This document shows, piece after piece, positions 1 through 9,071 of a DNA stretch of 64,000 bases. The stretch's first letter is position 1. The number at the start of each line of letters is the position of its first letter. Origin of the DNA: Bordetella parapertussis (lineage in GTDB: Bacteria > Pseudomonadota > Gammaproteobacteria > Burkholderiales > Burkholderiaceae_D). The position numbers and the translations under genes were made by a program. Location of the stretch: NCBI GenBank assembly GCA_945866125.1, contig CAMBFZ010000009.1, positions 1 to 64,000 on the forward strand, in the 5' to 3' direction. Below the pieces are notes generated by a model. That model searched no databases. It saw only the letters and a program-made list of their open reading frames with translations, and was not told the origin of the DNA.

Positions 1-4
1 CGGA

Positions 5-1165
5 CTAACGCACTGTGCTGAAAAATGCCCTGATATCCGAAGCGAGCGCATCGGGTTGCTCCATCGCCGCAAAATGTCCGCCCTGCTCCATCACCGTCCA
101 GCGCGTGATGTTGGTATAGGTACGTGCCGCCAGTGAACGTGGCGGGCGCAGAATCTCGAAGGGAAACTGGCAATACGCCGTTGGCACCGTGATCGCAGAG
201 CCCGGCGGAATAGGCCAGCTCCCGTGGGCACGGGCGTAATACGGCCAGAACGACGAACCGATCGCACCGGTCAACCAATACAAGGAAATATTCGCCAGGA
301 TTTCGTCTTTAGTAAACACGCTCTCGACATCGCCCTTGCAATCCGACCAGCCACGGAATTTTTCTGCGACCCAGGCTGCCAAGCCGGCTGGCGAATCCGT
401 CAACGCGTAGGCCAAGGTCTGCGGGCGCGAGCCTTGAATCATCTGATAACCAGCTTCTTCGGCAAGAAAAACCTTGAGCTCATCGGCATAACGAAGTGCA
501 TCGGGGTCAGTGGTCGCGTCAAACAAGCCCGCATCACGCCGCAGCGGCATAAAGTTAATATGAATGCCGTTGAGCGCCTGCGGGTAGGCATACGCCAGCC
601 GCGAGGTAACGAACGAGCCCCAATCGCCTCCCTGCGCACCAAACTGCTGAAAGCCGAGCACATCCGTCATCAGGCTGGCAAAGCAGTCAGCGATCTGCTC
701 GGCCGAAAAACGCGGCTGGCCGGGTTCAAACGATAAACCAAAGCCCGGCAGGCTGGGGGCAATGACGGTAAACGCGTCTTCAGCGCGGCCACCAAAACGC
801 ACCGGATCGGTCAGACGAGGAATGAGCTCGGTAAATTCAAACACCGAACCCGGCCAGCCATGCGACAGCAGCAAGGGCATCGGCGCGGGACCTTTGCCCT
901 CGACATGCAGGTAATGCAGATCAATGCCATGCAGCTGCACTTTATATTGCGGAAACGCGTTCAAGCGGGCCTCTTGCGCGCGCCAGTCAAAGTCATCACG
1001 CCAGTAATCGACGAGCTGGCGCAGCCAGCTCAAATCGGTACCGGTTTGCCAGGGGGCGCCGGAGCCCGGCTCGGGATAGCGGGTCAGCGCAAGCCGGGTC
1101 CGCAAATCCTCCAGTGCAGCGTCGGGGAAAGCCAGCGTAAAGGGACGAGGAGCAGGATGGGTCAT
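5..1165 (-). CDS. epoxide hydrolase (EHN-domain alpha/beta hydrolase)
   Basis: This 386-residue protein looks like a complete epoxide hydrolase of the microsomal/EHN type, which opens epoxides to diols through a covalent aspartyl ester. An N-terminal EHN lid (about residues 8-90) precedes the alpha/beta fold. The oxyanion motif HGWP is at 102-105, the nucleophile Asp181 lies in GGDWG, and the catalytic His364 lies in EQGGH. The length is normal for the family. The stop lies four bases from the window edge, so downstream partners are not visible. The gene is transcribed away from the antiporter. A TATAAT (minus strand, 1206-1211) lies in the divergent gap, but I see no convincing -35. The substrate cannot be read from sequence. 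Confidence 0.88.
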   Translation of the reverse strand: MTHPAPRPFTLAFPDAALEDLRTRLALTRYPEPGSGAPWQTGTDLSWLRQLVDYWRDDFDWRAQEARLNAFPQYKVQLHGIDLHYLHVEGKGPAPMPLLLSHGWPGSVFEFTELIPRLTDPVRFGGRAEDAFTVIAPSLPGFGLSFEPGQPRFSAEQIADCFASLMTDVLGFQQFGAQGGDWGSFVTSRLAYAYPQALNGIHINFMPLRRDAGLFDATTDPDALRYADELKVFLAEEAGYQMIQGSRPQTLAYALTDSPAGLAAWVAEKFRGWSDCKGDVESVFTKDEILANISLYWLTGAIGSSFWPYYARAHGSWPIPPGSAITVPTAYCQFPFEILRPPRSLAARTYTNITRWTVMEQGGHFAAMEQPDALASDIRAFFSTVR

Positions 1166-1283
1166 GGACAGAGTTATTTAGGTTTACAAAATAGTGGGCA
1201 AAAATATTATACAAAGCTGAAGGCCTTAGTTTATTGCGGCAGCGGTACAATCGTCGAATCCGATTAACTAATTTGCTAAACCG

Positions 1284-2528
1284 ATGCTGGAAATCTCCGC
1301 AATTTGTCTGGTCCTGACTGCTTTACTGGCTTATTTTAATCATCGATTCATACACCTGCCAATTACTATCGGTGTGATGGCATCAGCGCTGCTGTTATCG
1401 GTGTCGATTATTTTATTAAAACTGATCGGCATTGACCATGGCCTGCATCAGCAAGTCGAAATGATGCTGCGTTCGATCGATTTTTCAAACGTGCTTATGC
1501 AGGGAATGCTGTCGTTATTATTATTTGCCGGAGCGCTGCATGTCGATTTGAGTGAGTTGAAAGCCTATCGGTGGCAAGTCGGTGGTTTGTCGATTTTTTC
1601 CACCTTGTTTTCCACCTTTATCGTTGGCTTGGGGGCGTGGGGCGCATTACCCTGGTTTGGGATCGAACTGCCACTAATTTATTGCCTGCTATTCGGTGCG
1701 CTGATTTCGCCAACCGACCCGATTGCGGTGATGGGTATTTTAAAGACAGCAGGCGTGCCTAAAAATCTTGAATTAGTGATTTCAGGCGAATCCTTATTTA
1801 ATGACGGTGTCGGGGTGGTAATTTTCTCTTTACTGATCGGGGTACTCACTATGGGAGCGACCCCGAGCCTGGAGCAGGGAGTGACGTTGCTGGTGCGAGA
1901 AGCCGGCGGCGGTCTGTTATATGGACTCATCTTGGGCTACATCACCTTCCGGTTTTTGCGCAGCGTCGACAACTATCAGGTCGAAGTCATGCTAACACTG
2001 GCAGCCGTAATGGGCGGCTATATGCTGGCAAACAAACTCCATGTGTCAGGACCCTTAGCCATGGTAGTGGCAGGTCTGGTCGTGGGCAATCACGGGCGCG
2101 AATTTGCGATGTCAGATACGACGCGCCTGTACGTCGATATGTTTTGGGAAATGATTGACGATATTTTAAATGCGGTGCTCTTCGTACTGATTGGCATGGA
2201 AGTCATGATCGTATCGTTTTCGCTCAATCTGGCTCTGGCAGCAGTGTTAATGATTGTTCTCACGCTCGCGGCGCGCGCCCTGACCGTTGCTGTCCCCGTG
2301 GTGGCATTTCAAGGATTTTTCCGCTTGCCAAAGGGCGCGGCAACTGTGTTGACCTGGGGTGGGCTGCGCGGCGGCATTTCGGTCGCACTAGCGCTCTCTT
2401 TGCCGCCTGGCCCCCAGCGCGATATCGTACTTGCACTGACCTACTGCATCGTGGTTGCCTCTATTTTGGTTCAGGGACTCACCATCGGCAAGCTCGCGCA
2501 CCGTGTCACGGCGGCACCCGATGCGTGA
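1284..2528 (+). CDS. Na+/H+ antiporter, CPA1 (NhaP-like) family
   Basis: This is a 414-residue inner-membrane protein with about 12 hydrophobic segments and almost no soluble tail. The CPA1 signatures are present: SPTDP at 142-146 and the ion-binding ESLFNDG at 169-175 with the Asn173-Asp174 pair. It should exchange Na+ or K+ for H+ and serve pH or sodium homeostasis. The start codon has only a weak ribosome site. It ends 40 bases before mtnP on the same strand, so it could be co-transcribed, but no function links the two. Cation specificity is not predictable here. Confidence 0.87.
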   Translation: MLEISAICLVLTALLAYFNHRFIHLPITIGVMASALLLSVSIILLKLIGIDHGLHQQVEMMLRSIDFSNVLMQGMLSLLLFAGALHVDLSELKAYRWQVGGLSIFSTLFSTFIVGLGAWGALPWFGIELPLIYCLLFGALISPTDPIAVMGILKTAGVPKNLELVISGESLFNDGVGVVIFSLLIGVLTMGATPSLEQGVTLLVREAGGGLLYGLILGYITFRFLRSVDNYQVEVMLTLAAVMGGYMLANKLHVSGPLAMVVAGLVVGNHGREFAMSDTTRLYVDMFWEMIDDILNAVLFVLIGMEVMIVSFSLNLALAAVLMIVLTLAARALTVAVPVVAFQGFFRLPKGAATVLTWGGLRGGISVALALSLPPGPQRDIVLALTYCIVVASILVQGLTIGKLAHRVTAAPDA

Positions 2529-2568
2529 GTCTCTTTTACCCAATTCAAAGGGCTAGGGAAGAAATCCT

Positions 2569-3459
2569 ATGCAAACTAAACCGAACGAATCGGTCATCGG
2601 TATTATCGGTGGCAGCGGTATCTATGAGATCGACGGACTCGACAATCCACGCTGGATTACCGTGACTTCCGCCTTTGGCGAGCCGTCGGATCAGCTGCTG
2701 ACCGGGCGCCTGCATGGTCAGGCGATGGCTTTTTTGCCGCGTCATGGGCGCGGCCACAAACTGCCACCCTCAGAAGTCAACTACCGCGCCAATATCGATG
2801 CGTTGAAAAAAATCGGTGTCACTGATGTGATTTCGCTCAGCGCCGTGGGCTCACTAAAAGCCGATTTGGCGCCGGGCACGTTCGTCATCGTGGACCAGTT
2901 TATTGACCGTACCTTTGCACGGGAAAAATCCTTTTTCGGTAAAGGCCTGGTGGCGCATGTGTCAATGGCGCATCCGGTCTGCGCCCGCCTTGGCGACCAT
3001 TTGCACACCGCTGCTGCCGCAGCGGCGTTGTCCATCGTGCGCGGTGGTACCTATCTGGCGATGGAAGGACCGCAATTTTCCAGTCTGGCCGAATCCCGTT
3101 TGTATCAGCAGTGGGGCTGCGACGTCATCGGCATGACCAATATGCCCGAGGCCAAACTCGCCCGCGAGGCCGAGCTGTGCTACGCCAGCGTGGCGATGGT
3201 GACGGATTTTGATTGCTGGCATCCAGACCATGATCATGTAACCGTAGAGCAGATTATCGGTGTGCTGATGGCCAATGCCAGTAAAGGCCGCGCGCTCGTC
3301 AAGCAGGTAGTGCCGCAGCTGCAATCGGATACGCAAGCCCCGGCGTGCGGATGTCGCCATGCCTTGGAACACGCGATCATCACCGCACCGGACGCACGCG
3401 ATCCGGCCATGTTGACCAAGCTCGCGCATGTCGCCGGCCGCATGCTGAGGTCGGCATGA
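2569..3459 (+). CDS. mtnP: S-methyl-5'-thioadenosine phosphorylase
   Basis: MtnP phosphorolyses methylthioadenosine (the by-product of polyamine and homoserine-lactone synthesis) to adenine and 5-methylthioribose-1-phosphate. The 296 residues carry the family motifs: GGSGIYEIDG (14-23) at the phosphate site, MEGPQFS (165-171), GMTNMPEAKLAREAE (188-202) and TDFDCWH (212-218). An AGGGAAG ribosome site precedes the ATG. It is the first gene of a four-gene unit, and its stop overlaps the next start as ATGA (3456-3459), which suggests translational coupling. Both of its products are used by the following genes: adenine by Apt, and methylthioribose-1-P by MtnA. Confidence 0.93.
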   Translation: MQTKPNESVIGIIGGSGIYEIDGLDNPRWITVTSAFGEPSDQLLTGRLHGQAMAFLPRHGRGHKLPPSEVNYRANIDALKKIGVTDVISLSAVGSLKADLAPGTFVIVDQFIDRTFAREKSFFGKGLVAHVSMAHPVCARLGDHLHTAAAAAALSIVRGGTYLAMEGPQFSSLAESRLYQQWGCDVIGMTNMPEAKLAREAELCYASVAMVTDFDCWHPDHDHVTVEQIIGVLMANASKGRALVKQVVPQLQSDTQAPACGCRHALEHAIITAPDARDPAMLTKLAHVAGRMLRSA

Positions 3460-4112
3460 GCACCGCGCCCGCGTCGTTGCGTGAGCAAATTATCGCCGCC
3501 TGCCATCAGCTTGAGCACAGCGGACTCAATCGCGGCACCGCCGGCAACATCAGCTGCCGTGAAGACGCGCATTTTTTAATTACGCCGTCTGGCATGCCGG
3601 TCAACTTGATGCGCCCCGACCGGCTGGTGCAGATGCAGTTTGATGGCACCGTGACAGGTACCGGCAGGCCATCGAGTGAATGGCATTTTCATCGCGATAT
3701 CCTGCAACACCGACCCGAGATTCATGCCGTGGTGCACACGCACTCGCCGGCCGCCACGGCGCTGGCGTGCCTGCGCGAAGACCTGCCCGCGTTTCATTAC
3801 ATGATTGCGATTGCCGGCGGCGACTCGATACGTTGCGCGCCCTATGCGCTGTTTGGCACCGAAAAATTATCGCGCCATGCACTAGCGGCGCTGCGCGAGC
3901 GCAAAGCCTGCCTGCTCGCCAACCATGGCCTCATCGCCATTGGCCGCGACCTTGATGAAGCGATGACGATTGCCATTGAAATCGAATCACTGTGCGCACA
4001 ATATCTGCTGGCACGACAATGCGGCACGCCGGTGCTCTTGTCCGGCGATCAGATGCAGGAAGTCATTGAACGCTTTCGCAGCTACGGACGTAATCTGCCT
4101 CAACCCACCTAA
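3456..4112 (+). CDS. class II aldolase (FucA/Ald2-like), probable methylthioribulose-1-P aldolase
   Basis: This is a 218-residue zinc-dependent class II aldolase/adducin-family enzyme. I place the start at the ATG overlapping the mtnP stop; upstream in-frame codons would lie inside mtnP. Fuculose-1-P aldolase-type residues are visible: the phosphate loop GLNRGTAGNIS (23-33) and TPSGM (43-47), catalytic Glu75 in SSEWHFH, and zinc ligands His94, His96 (HTH) and His157 (ANHGL). The relative MtnB (methylthioribulose-1-P dehydratase) has the same fold but usually a different glycine-loop motif. Flanked by mtnP, apt and mtnA, the likely reaction is the Ald2 one: 5-methylthioribulose-1-P to dihydroxyacetone phosphate plus 2-(methylthio)acetaldehyde. 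The substrate is inferred from context. MtnB remains the main alternative. Confidence 0.82.
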   Translation: MSTAPASLREQIIAACHQLEHSGLNRGTAGNISCREDAHFLITPSGMPVNLMRPDRLVQMQFDGTVTGTGRPSSEWHFHRDILQHRPEIHAVVHTHSPAATALACLREDLPAFHYMIAIAGGDSIRCAPYALFGTEKLSRHALAALRERKACLLANHGLIAIGRDLDEAMTIAIEIESLCAQYLLARQCGTPVLLSGDQMQEVIERFRSYGRNLPQPT

Positions 4113-4117
4113 TACCT

Positions 4118-4645
4118 ATGGACTTTACTTCCTTCATCCGCACCGTCCCAGACTACCCCAAGCCGGGCATTCAATTCCGCGACATCACGACTTTGTTGAA
4201 AGACCCGACCGGATTTGCGGCCGCGATTGATGCGTTGGTGGCACGCTATCGCACCACACCCATTTCAAAAATAGTCGCGATTGAATCGCGCGGGTTTTTA
4301 TTTGGCGCACCGCTGGCGGTTGCCTTGGGTCTGGGCTTTGTACCGGCCCGCAAACCCGGCAAGCTGCCCGGCAAAACAACCGGCCATGATTACACGCTTG
4401 AGTACGGCGTGGACCGCATCGAGATGCACGATGATGCCATCACCGCCGGCGACAATATCCTGATTGTGGACGACCTGCTGGCCACCGGCGGCACGGCGCA
4501 CGCCGCCGTCAGTTTGGTACAGAAAATGGGTGGGCGCGTGGTTGAGTGCGCGTTTCTGGTTGACCTGCCCGATCTCGGGGGTCGCGCGCGACTTGAGGCG
4601 CTGGGTCTGCCGGTATTTGCCTTGTGTGCGTTTCCCGGGGATTGA
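4118..4645 (+). CDS. apt: adenine phosphoribosyltransferase
   Basis: Apt converts adenine plus PRPP to AMP in the cytoplasm. The 175-residue protein has the type I phosphoribosyltransferase fold. The PRPP motif LIVDDLLATGGTA occupies about 115-127, and the N-terminal PGIQFRDIT segment (16-24) is typical of APRT. It starts five bases after the aldolase stop and ends one base before the mtnA start. Placing it inside an MTA-salvage operon makes sense because MtnP releases adenine. Confidence 0.94.
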   Translation: MDFTSFIRTVPDYPKPGIQFRDITTLLKDPTGFAAAIDALVARYRTTPISKIVAIESRGFLFGAPLAVALGLGFVPARKPGKLPGKTTGHDYTLEYGVDRIEMHDDAITAGDNILIVDDLLATGGTAHAAVSLVQKMGGRVVECAFLVDLPDLGGRARLEALGLPVFALCAFPGD

Positions 4646-4646
4646 G

Positions 4647-5723
4647 ATGAGCCTATCGGTAGAAACCTTGCGCTGGTGCGTGACCTCTGGCGGCGGCCGT
4701 CTGGAAATGATCGATCAGACTCGCTTGCCGGCGGTGATGGACTATGTCGCGTTTGATTCGGCCGAAGCTGTCGCCGCAGGCATCCGCACGATGATCGTAC
4801 GCGGCGCGCCGGCCATTGGTGTAGCGGCGGCGTATGGCGTGGCCTTAGAGGCGCAGCGACTCTGCGCGCAGCACGATGCCGAGTTTGATGCGCAATTAGA
4901 AAAAGGTTTTGCCGCGCTTGCGGCGAGCCGGCCCACCGCGGTCAATCTGTTTTGGGCCTTGAACCGCATGCGTGTCTGTTGGCAGCAGCAAGGGTCGCTC
5001 GACCGTCGTCGCTTAGCTGCTGCGCTGCTCGCCGAGGCACAGTTTATTCACGCCGAAGATGTGCGCATCAATCGCGCGATGGGGGCGCACGGCGCGGCGC
5101 TGCTGAACGACGGTGCGCGCGTGCTCACGCATTGCAATGCTGGTGCGCTCGCCACGGCGGGTCATGGCACGGCGCTTGGTGTCATCCGCTCCGCTGTCGA
5201 ATCCGGCAAAAAAATCAGTGTCATCGCTGACGAGACCCGTCCTTTTTTGCAGGGCGCGCGTCTGACCGCGTGGGAGATGGTGCAAGAAAAAATCCCTGTC
5301 ACGCTCATCACCGACAACATGGCTGGGCATTTCATGGCACGGGGCGACGTCGATGTCGTCATCGTCGGTACCGATCGTGTTGCGTCAAACGGCGATGTCG
5401 CCAACAAAATCGGCACCTACATGGTAGCAGTATTAGCGCACCGTCATGGGATTCCGTTTTATGTCGCCTGCCCTTTGTCGACCATTGACCGCAGCATCGC
5501 AACCGGTGCCGACATCCCCATCGAAGAACGATCTGCGCAAGAAGTCACAGGCTATCGCGACACGCAGTGGGCAGCCACCGGGATAAACGTCCGCAACCCA
5601 TCCTTCGACGTCACCCCTGCTGAACTCGTCACCGGATTGATTACCGAAAAAGGCATCGTGCTCAGACCAAACAGCGCAAGCATAGCGGCGTTATTTTCCC
5701 CAGCACCCTCTACGGCGCTTTGA
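4647..5723 (+). CDS. mtnA: S-methyl-5-thioribose-1-phosphate isomerase
   Basis: MtnA isomerises 5-methylthioribose-1-P to 5-methylthioribulose-1-P. I place the start at the ATG two bases after the apt stop codon, giving 358 residues, the usual length. A longer in-frame reading would run back inside apt and is rejected. The catalytic Cys163 lies in THCNAGALAT and Asp243 in GTDRVASNGD; RGAPAIGVAAAYG (52-64) is also characteristic. It is the last gene of the mtnP-aldolase-apt-mtnA unit. It converges on prpE, with a small inverted-repeat element between the two genes. The related eIF2B-alpha family is excluded by the Cys/Asp pair. Confidence 0.94.
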   Translation: MSLSVETLRWCVTSGGGRLEMIDQTRLPAVMDYVAFDSAEAVAAGIRTMIVRGAPAIGVAAAYGVALEAQRLCAQHDAEFDAQLEKGFAALAASRPTAVNLFWALNRMRVCWQQQGSLDRRRLAAALLAEAQFIHAEDVRINRAMGAHGAALLNDGARVLTHCNAGALATAGHGTALGVIRSAVESGKKISVIADETRPFLQGARLTAWEMVQEKIPVTLITDNMAGHFMARGDVDVVIVGTDRVASNGDVANKIGTYMVAVLAHRHGIPFYVACPLSTIDRSIATGADIPIEERSAQEVTGYRDTQWAATGINVRNPSFDVTPAELVTGLITEKGIVLRPNSASIAALFSPAPSTAL

Positions 5724-5739
5724 TTTTCAAAATCACTCG

Positions 5740-5914
5740 GGGGTCAGGTCTTGCAAAACAACATAGCCGCACAAATGATCGGCGATGCGATTTTCGACAC
5801 GACTTATCCCGAAAAAAATCTGCATCAAAATTGTCGACTACCGAAAATTTGTGCACCTATATCGTTTTGCAAGACCTGACCCCAGAGGTGTGACCCCAGA
5901 GGTGACCCCAGAGG
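5740..5914. repeat. REP/REPIN- or MITE-like inverted-repeat element with three 12-bp tandem units
   Basis: A 20-base arm GGGGTCAGGTCTTGCAAAAC (5740-5759) is repeated perfectly in inverse orientation at 5864-5883, enclosing 104 bases. The right arm runs into three near-tandem copies of TGACCCCAGAGG (5877-5888, 5891-5902, 5903-5914). The element fills the gap between convergent mtnA and prpE. I recall GGGGTCAGGTCTTGCA-type palindromes as resembling extragenic repeats mobilised by IS200-like (RAYT) transposases, but no transposase lies in this window. The folded arms could also act as a transcription terminator for both genes. Confidence 0.7.
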
Positions 5915-5917
5915 AGG

Positions 5918-7819
5918 TTAATTGGCTAATGCTTCTTTGATTTGTGTAAGTGAAGTCGGGTCTTCTATCGTGGTCAAATCACCGGGGTCACGGCCTTCGC
6001 AGATGGCTTGTATTGAACGACGCAGCAGTTTGCCGGAGCGCGTTTTGGGTAACAGGCTGACGCAGTGTACGCGCGAGGGCCGCGCAACCGGGCCGAGTTG
6101 TTTGTCGACTACCGCTAAAATTTCTTTTTCCAGTTGCTGACGCTGCGCCAGACTGACCACAGTGTCAGCGTGCTTGGGGATGACGAAGGCAACCGCAACC
6201 TGCCCTTTGAGCTTGTCTTCAACACCTACTACAGCAACTTCGGATACGTTGGCGTGACTCGAGATGCTTTCTTCGATTTCACGGGTGCCTAAGCGATGCC
6301 CAGCGACGTTGATGACGTCATCCGTGCGACCCAGTATGAAGTAGTAACCGTCCGCATCACGGATGCCCCAGTCAAAGGTGGAGTACACCTGCTCGGTCGC
6401 AAAATTGGACCAGTAGGTATTAACGTAACGACGATCATCACCATAAATGGTCTGCATACAGCCCGGCGGCAACGGCCCTTCAATGACGACCACGCCTTTT
6501 TCATTGTCGCCACAGACGGCACCGGTGACTTCATTGAGCAGCTTGAGCCGGTAACCCGGCATGGGCACGCCAGGACTGCCCAGCCGGGTTGGCTTGTCTT
6601 CAATGCCTTTGGCAATCGACAGCACGGGCCAGCCTGTCTCGGTCTGCCAGTAGTTGTCGATGATGACGACACCCAGCTCGCCGGCAATCCACGCTGAAGT
6701 ACTTTCATCCAAAGGTTCACCCGCGAGGTACAAGGCTTTCAAGGACGATACATCGTGTTGGCGCATCATCTCCGGCGGCTGTTTTTTCAGTACCCGCACC
6801 GCGGTGGGCGCAGAGAACATGCGGCTGACTTTATATTTTTCAACGATCTGCCACCAGATGCTGGCGTCCGGCCGTAAGGGCGTGCCTTCGTACATGATGG
6901 TGGCCATGCCGGCAATCAGCGGCCCATAGACGATGTAAGAATGCCCCACTACCCAGCCGATGTCGGAAGTCGCAAAATAAGTCTCGCCGGGCTTGCCGCA
7001 AAAAATGGTGTCCATCGACGCCGCCAACGCGACCGCATACCCACCGACATCACGCTGCACGCCCTTGGGCTTGCCGGTGGTGCCGGAGGTGTAAAGAATG
7101 TAGGAGATATCCGCAGAATCGAGCCAGGTGACGGGCACGCGCGCATCAAAATGCTCGGCCCGCATGGCGGCGTAGTCAACGTCGCGTCCGGCCACGAGCG
7201 TCATCGGCACCAAGCCACGATTGACTAGCAATACATGCGCCGGCTTGTGCGCAGCAAGCTGGATCGCTTCATCCAGCAAGGGTTTATAGGGCACTGGCTT
7301 GCCACCGCGCGAACCGGCGTCGCTGGCTACGATCAGCTTAGGACATGCGTCATCAATTCGGGTGGCCAAACTAGTGGACGCAAACCCGCCAAAGACGACC
7401 GAATGAATCGCGCCAATACGCGCGCACGCCAGCATCGCAAAACTCGCCTCAGCAATCATGGGCATGTAAATCAAGACGACGTCACCCTTGCCCACGCCCA
7501 GCGCCAGCATCATCGCAGCGGTGCGCTCGACTTCGGCCTGCAGCTGGCTAAACGTCCAGGTCTGCTCGGAGGGTGTGCCGTCCGGCGTTTCAGTGGAAAT
7601 GGCAATCAGTGCAGGCTGATCGGGTGAGATTGCCGCCCAGCGGTCAACAGCGTTGTGGCAGAGATTGGTCTTGCCGCCAACGAACCAGTTGGCAAAGGGC
7701 GGCTTGCTGTAATCGAGTACCTGCGTGAACGGCTGATGCCAGTCGATACGCGCGGCTTCTTTGCTCCAGTAGTCAACCGGATTGTCGATGGAATGCTGGT
7801 AGTGCGTTGCGTAGCTCAT
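5918..7819 (-). CDS. prpE: propionate-CoA ligase
   Basis: PrpE activates propionate to propionyl-CoA through a propionyl-adenylate. The 633-residue sequence is an ANL-superfamily acyl-CoA synthetase closer to PrpE than to Acs: the N-terminal segment with PFANWFVGGKTNLCHNAVDRW-type spacing (about 41-61) is PrpE-like. The ATP motif YTSGTTGKPKG is at 243-253. The C-terminal Lys597 in TRSGKLL is the residue used for adenylation and regulated by acylation in the family. It lies 58 bases downstream of prpF on the same strand as the last prp gene, and supplies the substrate of the methylcitrate cycle. Its stop lies three bases beyond the last 12-bp repeat. Confidence 0.92.
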   Translation of the reverse strand: MSYATHYQHSIDNPVDYWSKEAARIDWHQPFTQVLDYSKPPFANWFVGGKTNLCHNAVDRWAAISPDQPALIAISTETPDGTPSEQTWTFSQLQAEVERTAAMMLALGVGKGDVVLIYMPMIAEASFAMLACARIGAIHSVVFGGFASTSLATRIDDACPKLIVASDAGSRGGKPVPYKPLLDEAIQLAAHKPAHVLLVNRGLVPMTLVAGRDVDYAAMRAEHFDARVPVTWLDSADISYILYTSGTTGKPKGVQRDVGGYAVALAASMDTIFCGKPGETYFATSDIGWVVGHSYIVYGPLIAGMATIMYEGTPLRPDASIWWQIVEKYKVSRMFSAPTAVRVLKKQPPEMMRQHDVSSLKALYLAGEPLDESTSAWIAGELGVVIIDNYWQTETGWPVLSIAKGIEDKPTRLGSPGVPMPGYRLKLLNEVTGAVCGDNEKGVVVIEGPLPPGCMQTIYGDDRRYVNTYWSNFATEQVYSTFDWGIRDADGYYFILGRTDDVINVAGHRLGTREIEESISSHANVSEVAVVGVEDKLKGQVAVAFVIPKHADTVVSLAQRQQLEKEILAVVDKQLGPVARPSRVHCVSLLPKTRSGKLLRRSIQAICEGRDPGDLTTIEDPTSLTQIKEALAN

Positions 7820-7877
7820 GCCGTTCTCCGAATCTTGTTAAGGTTGTGATGCCAGCGTGTCGTGCTTGCTTACACCT

Positions 7878-9068
7878 TTAGAACGCGTCGCCCGGTACGC
7901 GTACCCACCCTTCCATCAGCACGCGCGCGCTGCGGCTCATGCTGGCTTTAGTGACTTGCCATTGGCCTTGATGTTGCGTGGCCTCGGCACCCACTCGCAA
8001 GGTACCGGACGGATGGCCAAAGCGCACCGCAGTGCGCGCACCACCACCCGCGGCGATATTGACCAGTGTGCCCGGTATCGCGGCGGCGGTACCGATTGCC
8101 ACAGCGGCCGTGCCCATCATCGCGTGATGCAGCTTGCCCATCGAAAGCGCGCGCACCAGCAGATCAATATCACCGGCGGCCACCGCCTTGCCACTTGAGG
8201 CGACATAGGCGGCAGGCTTGGCGACGAAGGCGACCTTGGGCGTATGCTGGCGCTTGGCCGCTTCGTCGAGGTCGCTTATCAAGCCCATGCGCAGCGCGCC
8301 ATGCGCGCGAATGTTTTCGAACATGGCCAGCGCTTTGGCATCGCTGTTGATGGCGTCTTGTAATTCGCAACCGGCATAACCGATCGCATCGGCATTGACG
8401 AAAATAGTCGGAATCCCAGCATTGATCATGGTGACTTTGAGGGTACCCACACCGGGCACGTCAAGATCATCGACCAGATGACCGGTGGGGAACATCGCGC
8501 CACCCGCGCCGTCTTCTTCGGCCGCGGGGTCCATGAATTCGAGCTGCACCTCCGCCGCTGGAAAGGTGACGCCATCAAGCTCAAAATCGCCAGTCTCTTG
8601 CACCGCGCCCTGGGTCATGGGCACATGCGCGATGATGGTCTTGCCGATGTTGGCCTGCCAAATTCGCACGACCGCGATGCCGTCTTGCGGCAAGCGACTC
8701 GGGTCGATTAAGCCGTTACTGATAGCGAAAGGTCCAACCGCTGCGGACAAGTTACCGCAATTGCCGCTCCAGTCAACAAAGGCCTTATCGATGGCGACCT
8801 GACCAAACAGATAGTCGACATCATGATCGGCCTTGCTGCTTGCTGAGACGATGACGGTCTTGCTGGTGCTGGACGTCGCACCGCCCATGCCGTCAATCTG
8901 CTTGCCGTAGGGGTCGGGACTGCCGATAACGCGCAACAGCAAGGCGTCGCGAGCGGCACCGGGCACTTGCGCGGCTGCGGGTAAATCTTGCAGACGAAAA
9001 AATACGCCTTTGCTGGTGCCACCACGCAGATAGGTGGCGGCAATTTTGATTTGTGCGGGATGCGCCAT
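7878..9068 (-). CDS. prpF: 2-methylaconitate cis-trans isomerase PrpF
   Basis: PrpF works with AcnD in the AcnD/PrpF version of the 2-methylcitrate cycle: it isomerises the trans-2-methylaconitate released by AcnD so that it can be rehydrated to 2-methylisocitrate. The 396-residue protein has the diaminopimelate-epimerase-like fold of the family, with the N-terminal TYLRGGTSKGVFFR segment at about 12-25, which contains the typical RGGTSKG motif. It starts only three bases after the acnD stop, so the two are certainly co-transcribed. The length is normal and nothing is missing. Confidence 0.93.
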   Translation of the reverse strand: MAHPAQIKIAATYLRGGTSKGVFFRLQDLPAAAQVPGAARDALLLRVIGSPDPYGKQIDGMGGATSSTSKTVIVSASSKADHDVDYLFGQVAIDKAFVDWSGNCGNLSAAVGPFAISNGLIDPSRLPQDGIAVVRIWQANIGKTIIAHVPMTQGAVQETGDFELDGVTFPAAEVQLEFMDPAAEEDGAGGAMFPTGHLVDDLDVPGVGTLKVTMINAGIPTIFVNADAIGYAGCELQDAINSDAKALAMFENIRAHGALRMGLISDLDEAAKRQHTPKVAFVAKPAAYVASSGKAVAAGDIDLLVRALSMGKLHHAMMGTAAVAIGTAAAIPGTLVNIAAGGGARTAVRFGHPSGTLRVGAEATQHQGQWQVTKASMSRSARVLMEGWVRVPGDAF

Positions 9069-9071
9069 GGT

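Noticed and set aside
860..1267. Plus-strand reading frame of 135 codons antisense to the epoxide hydrolase
   Set aside because: It overlaps a gene with clear catalytic motifs and has no ribosome site or recognisable protein character.
3456..4112. Calling the class II aldolase L-fuculose-phosphate aldolase
   Set aside because: The motifs fit the superfamily, but the flanking mtnP, apt and mtnA genes and absence of fucose genes make methylthioribulose-1-phosphate the better substrate.
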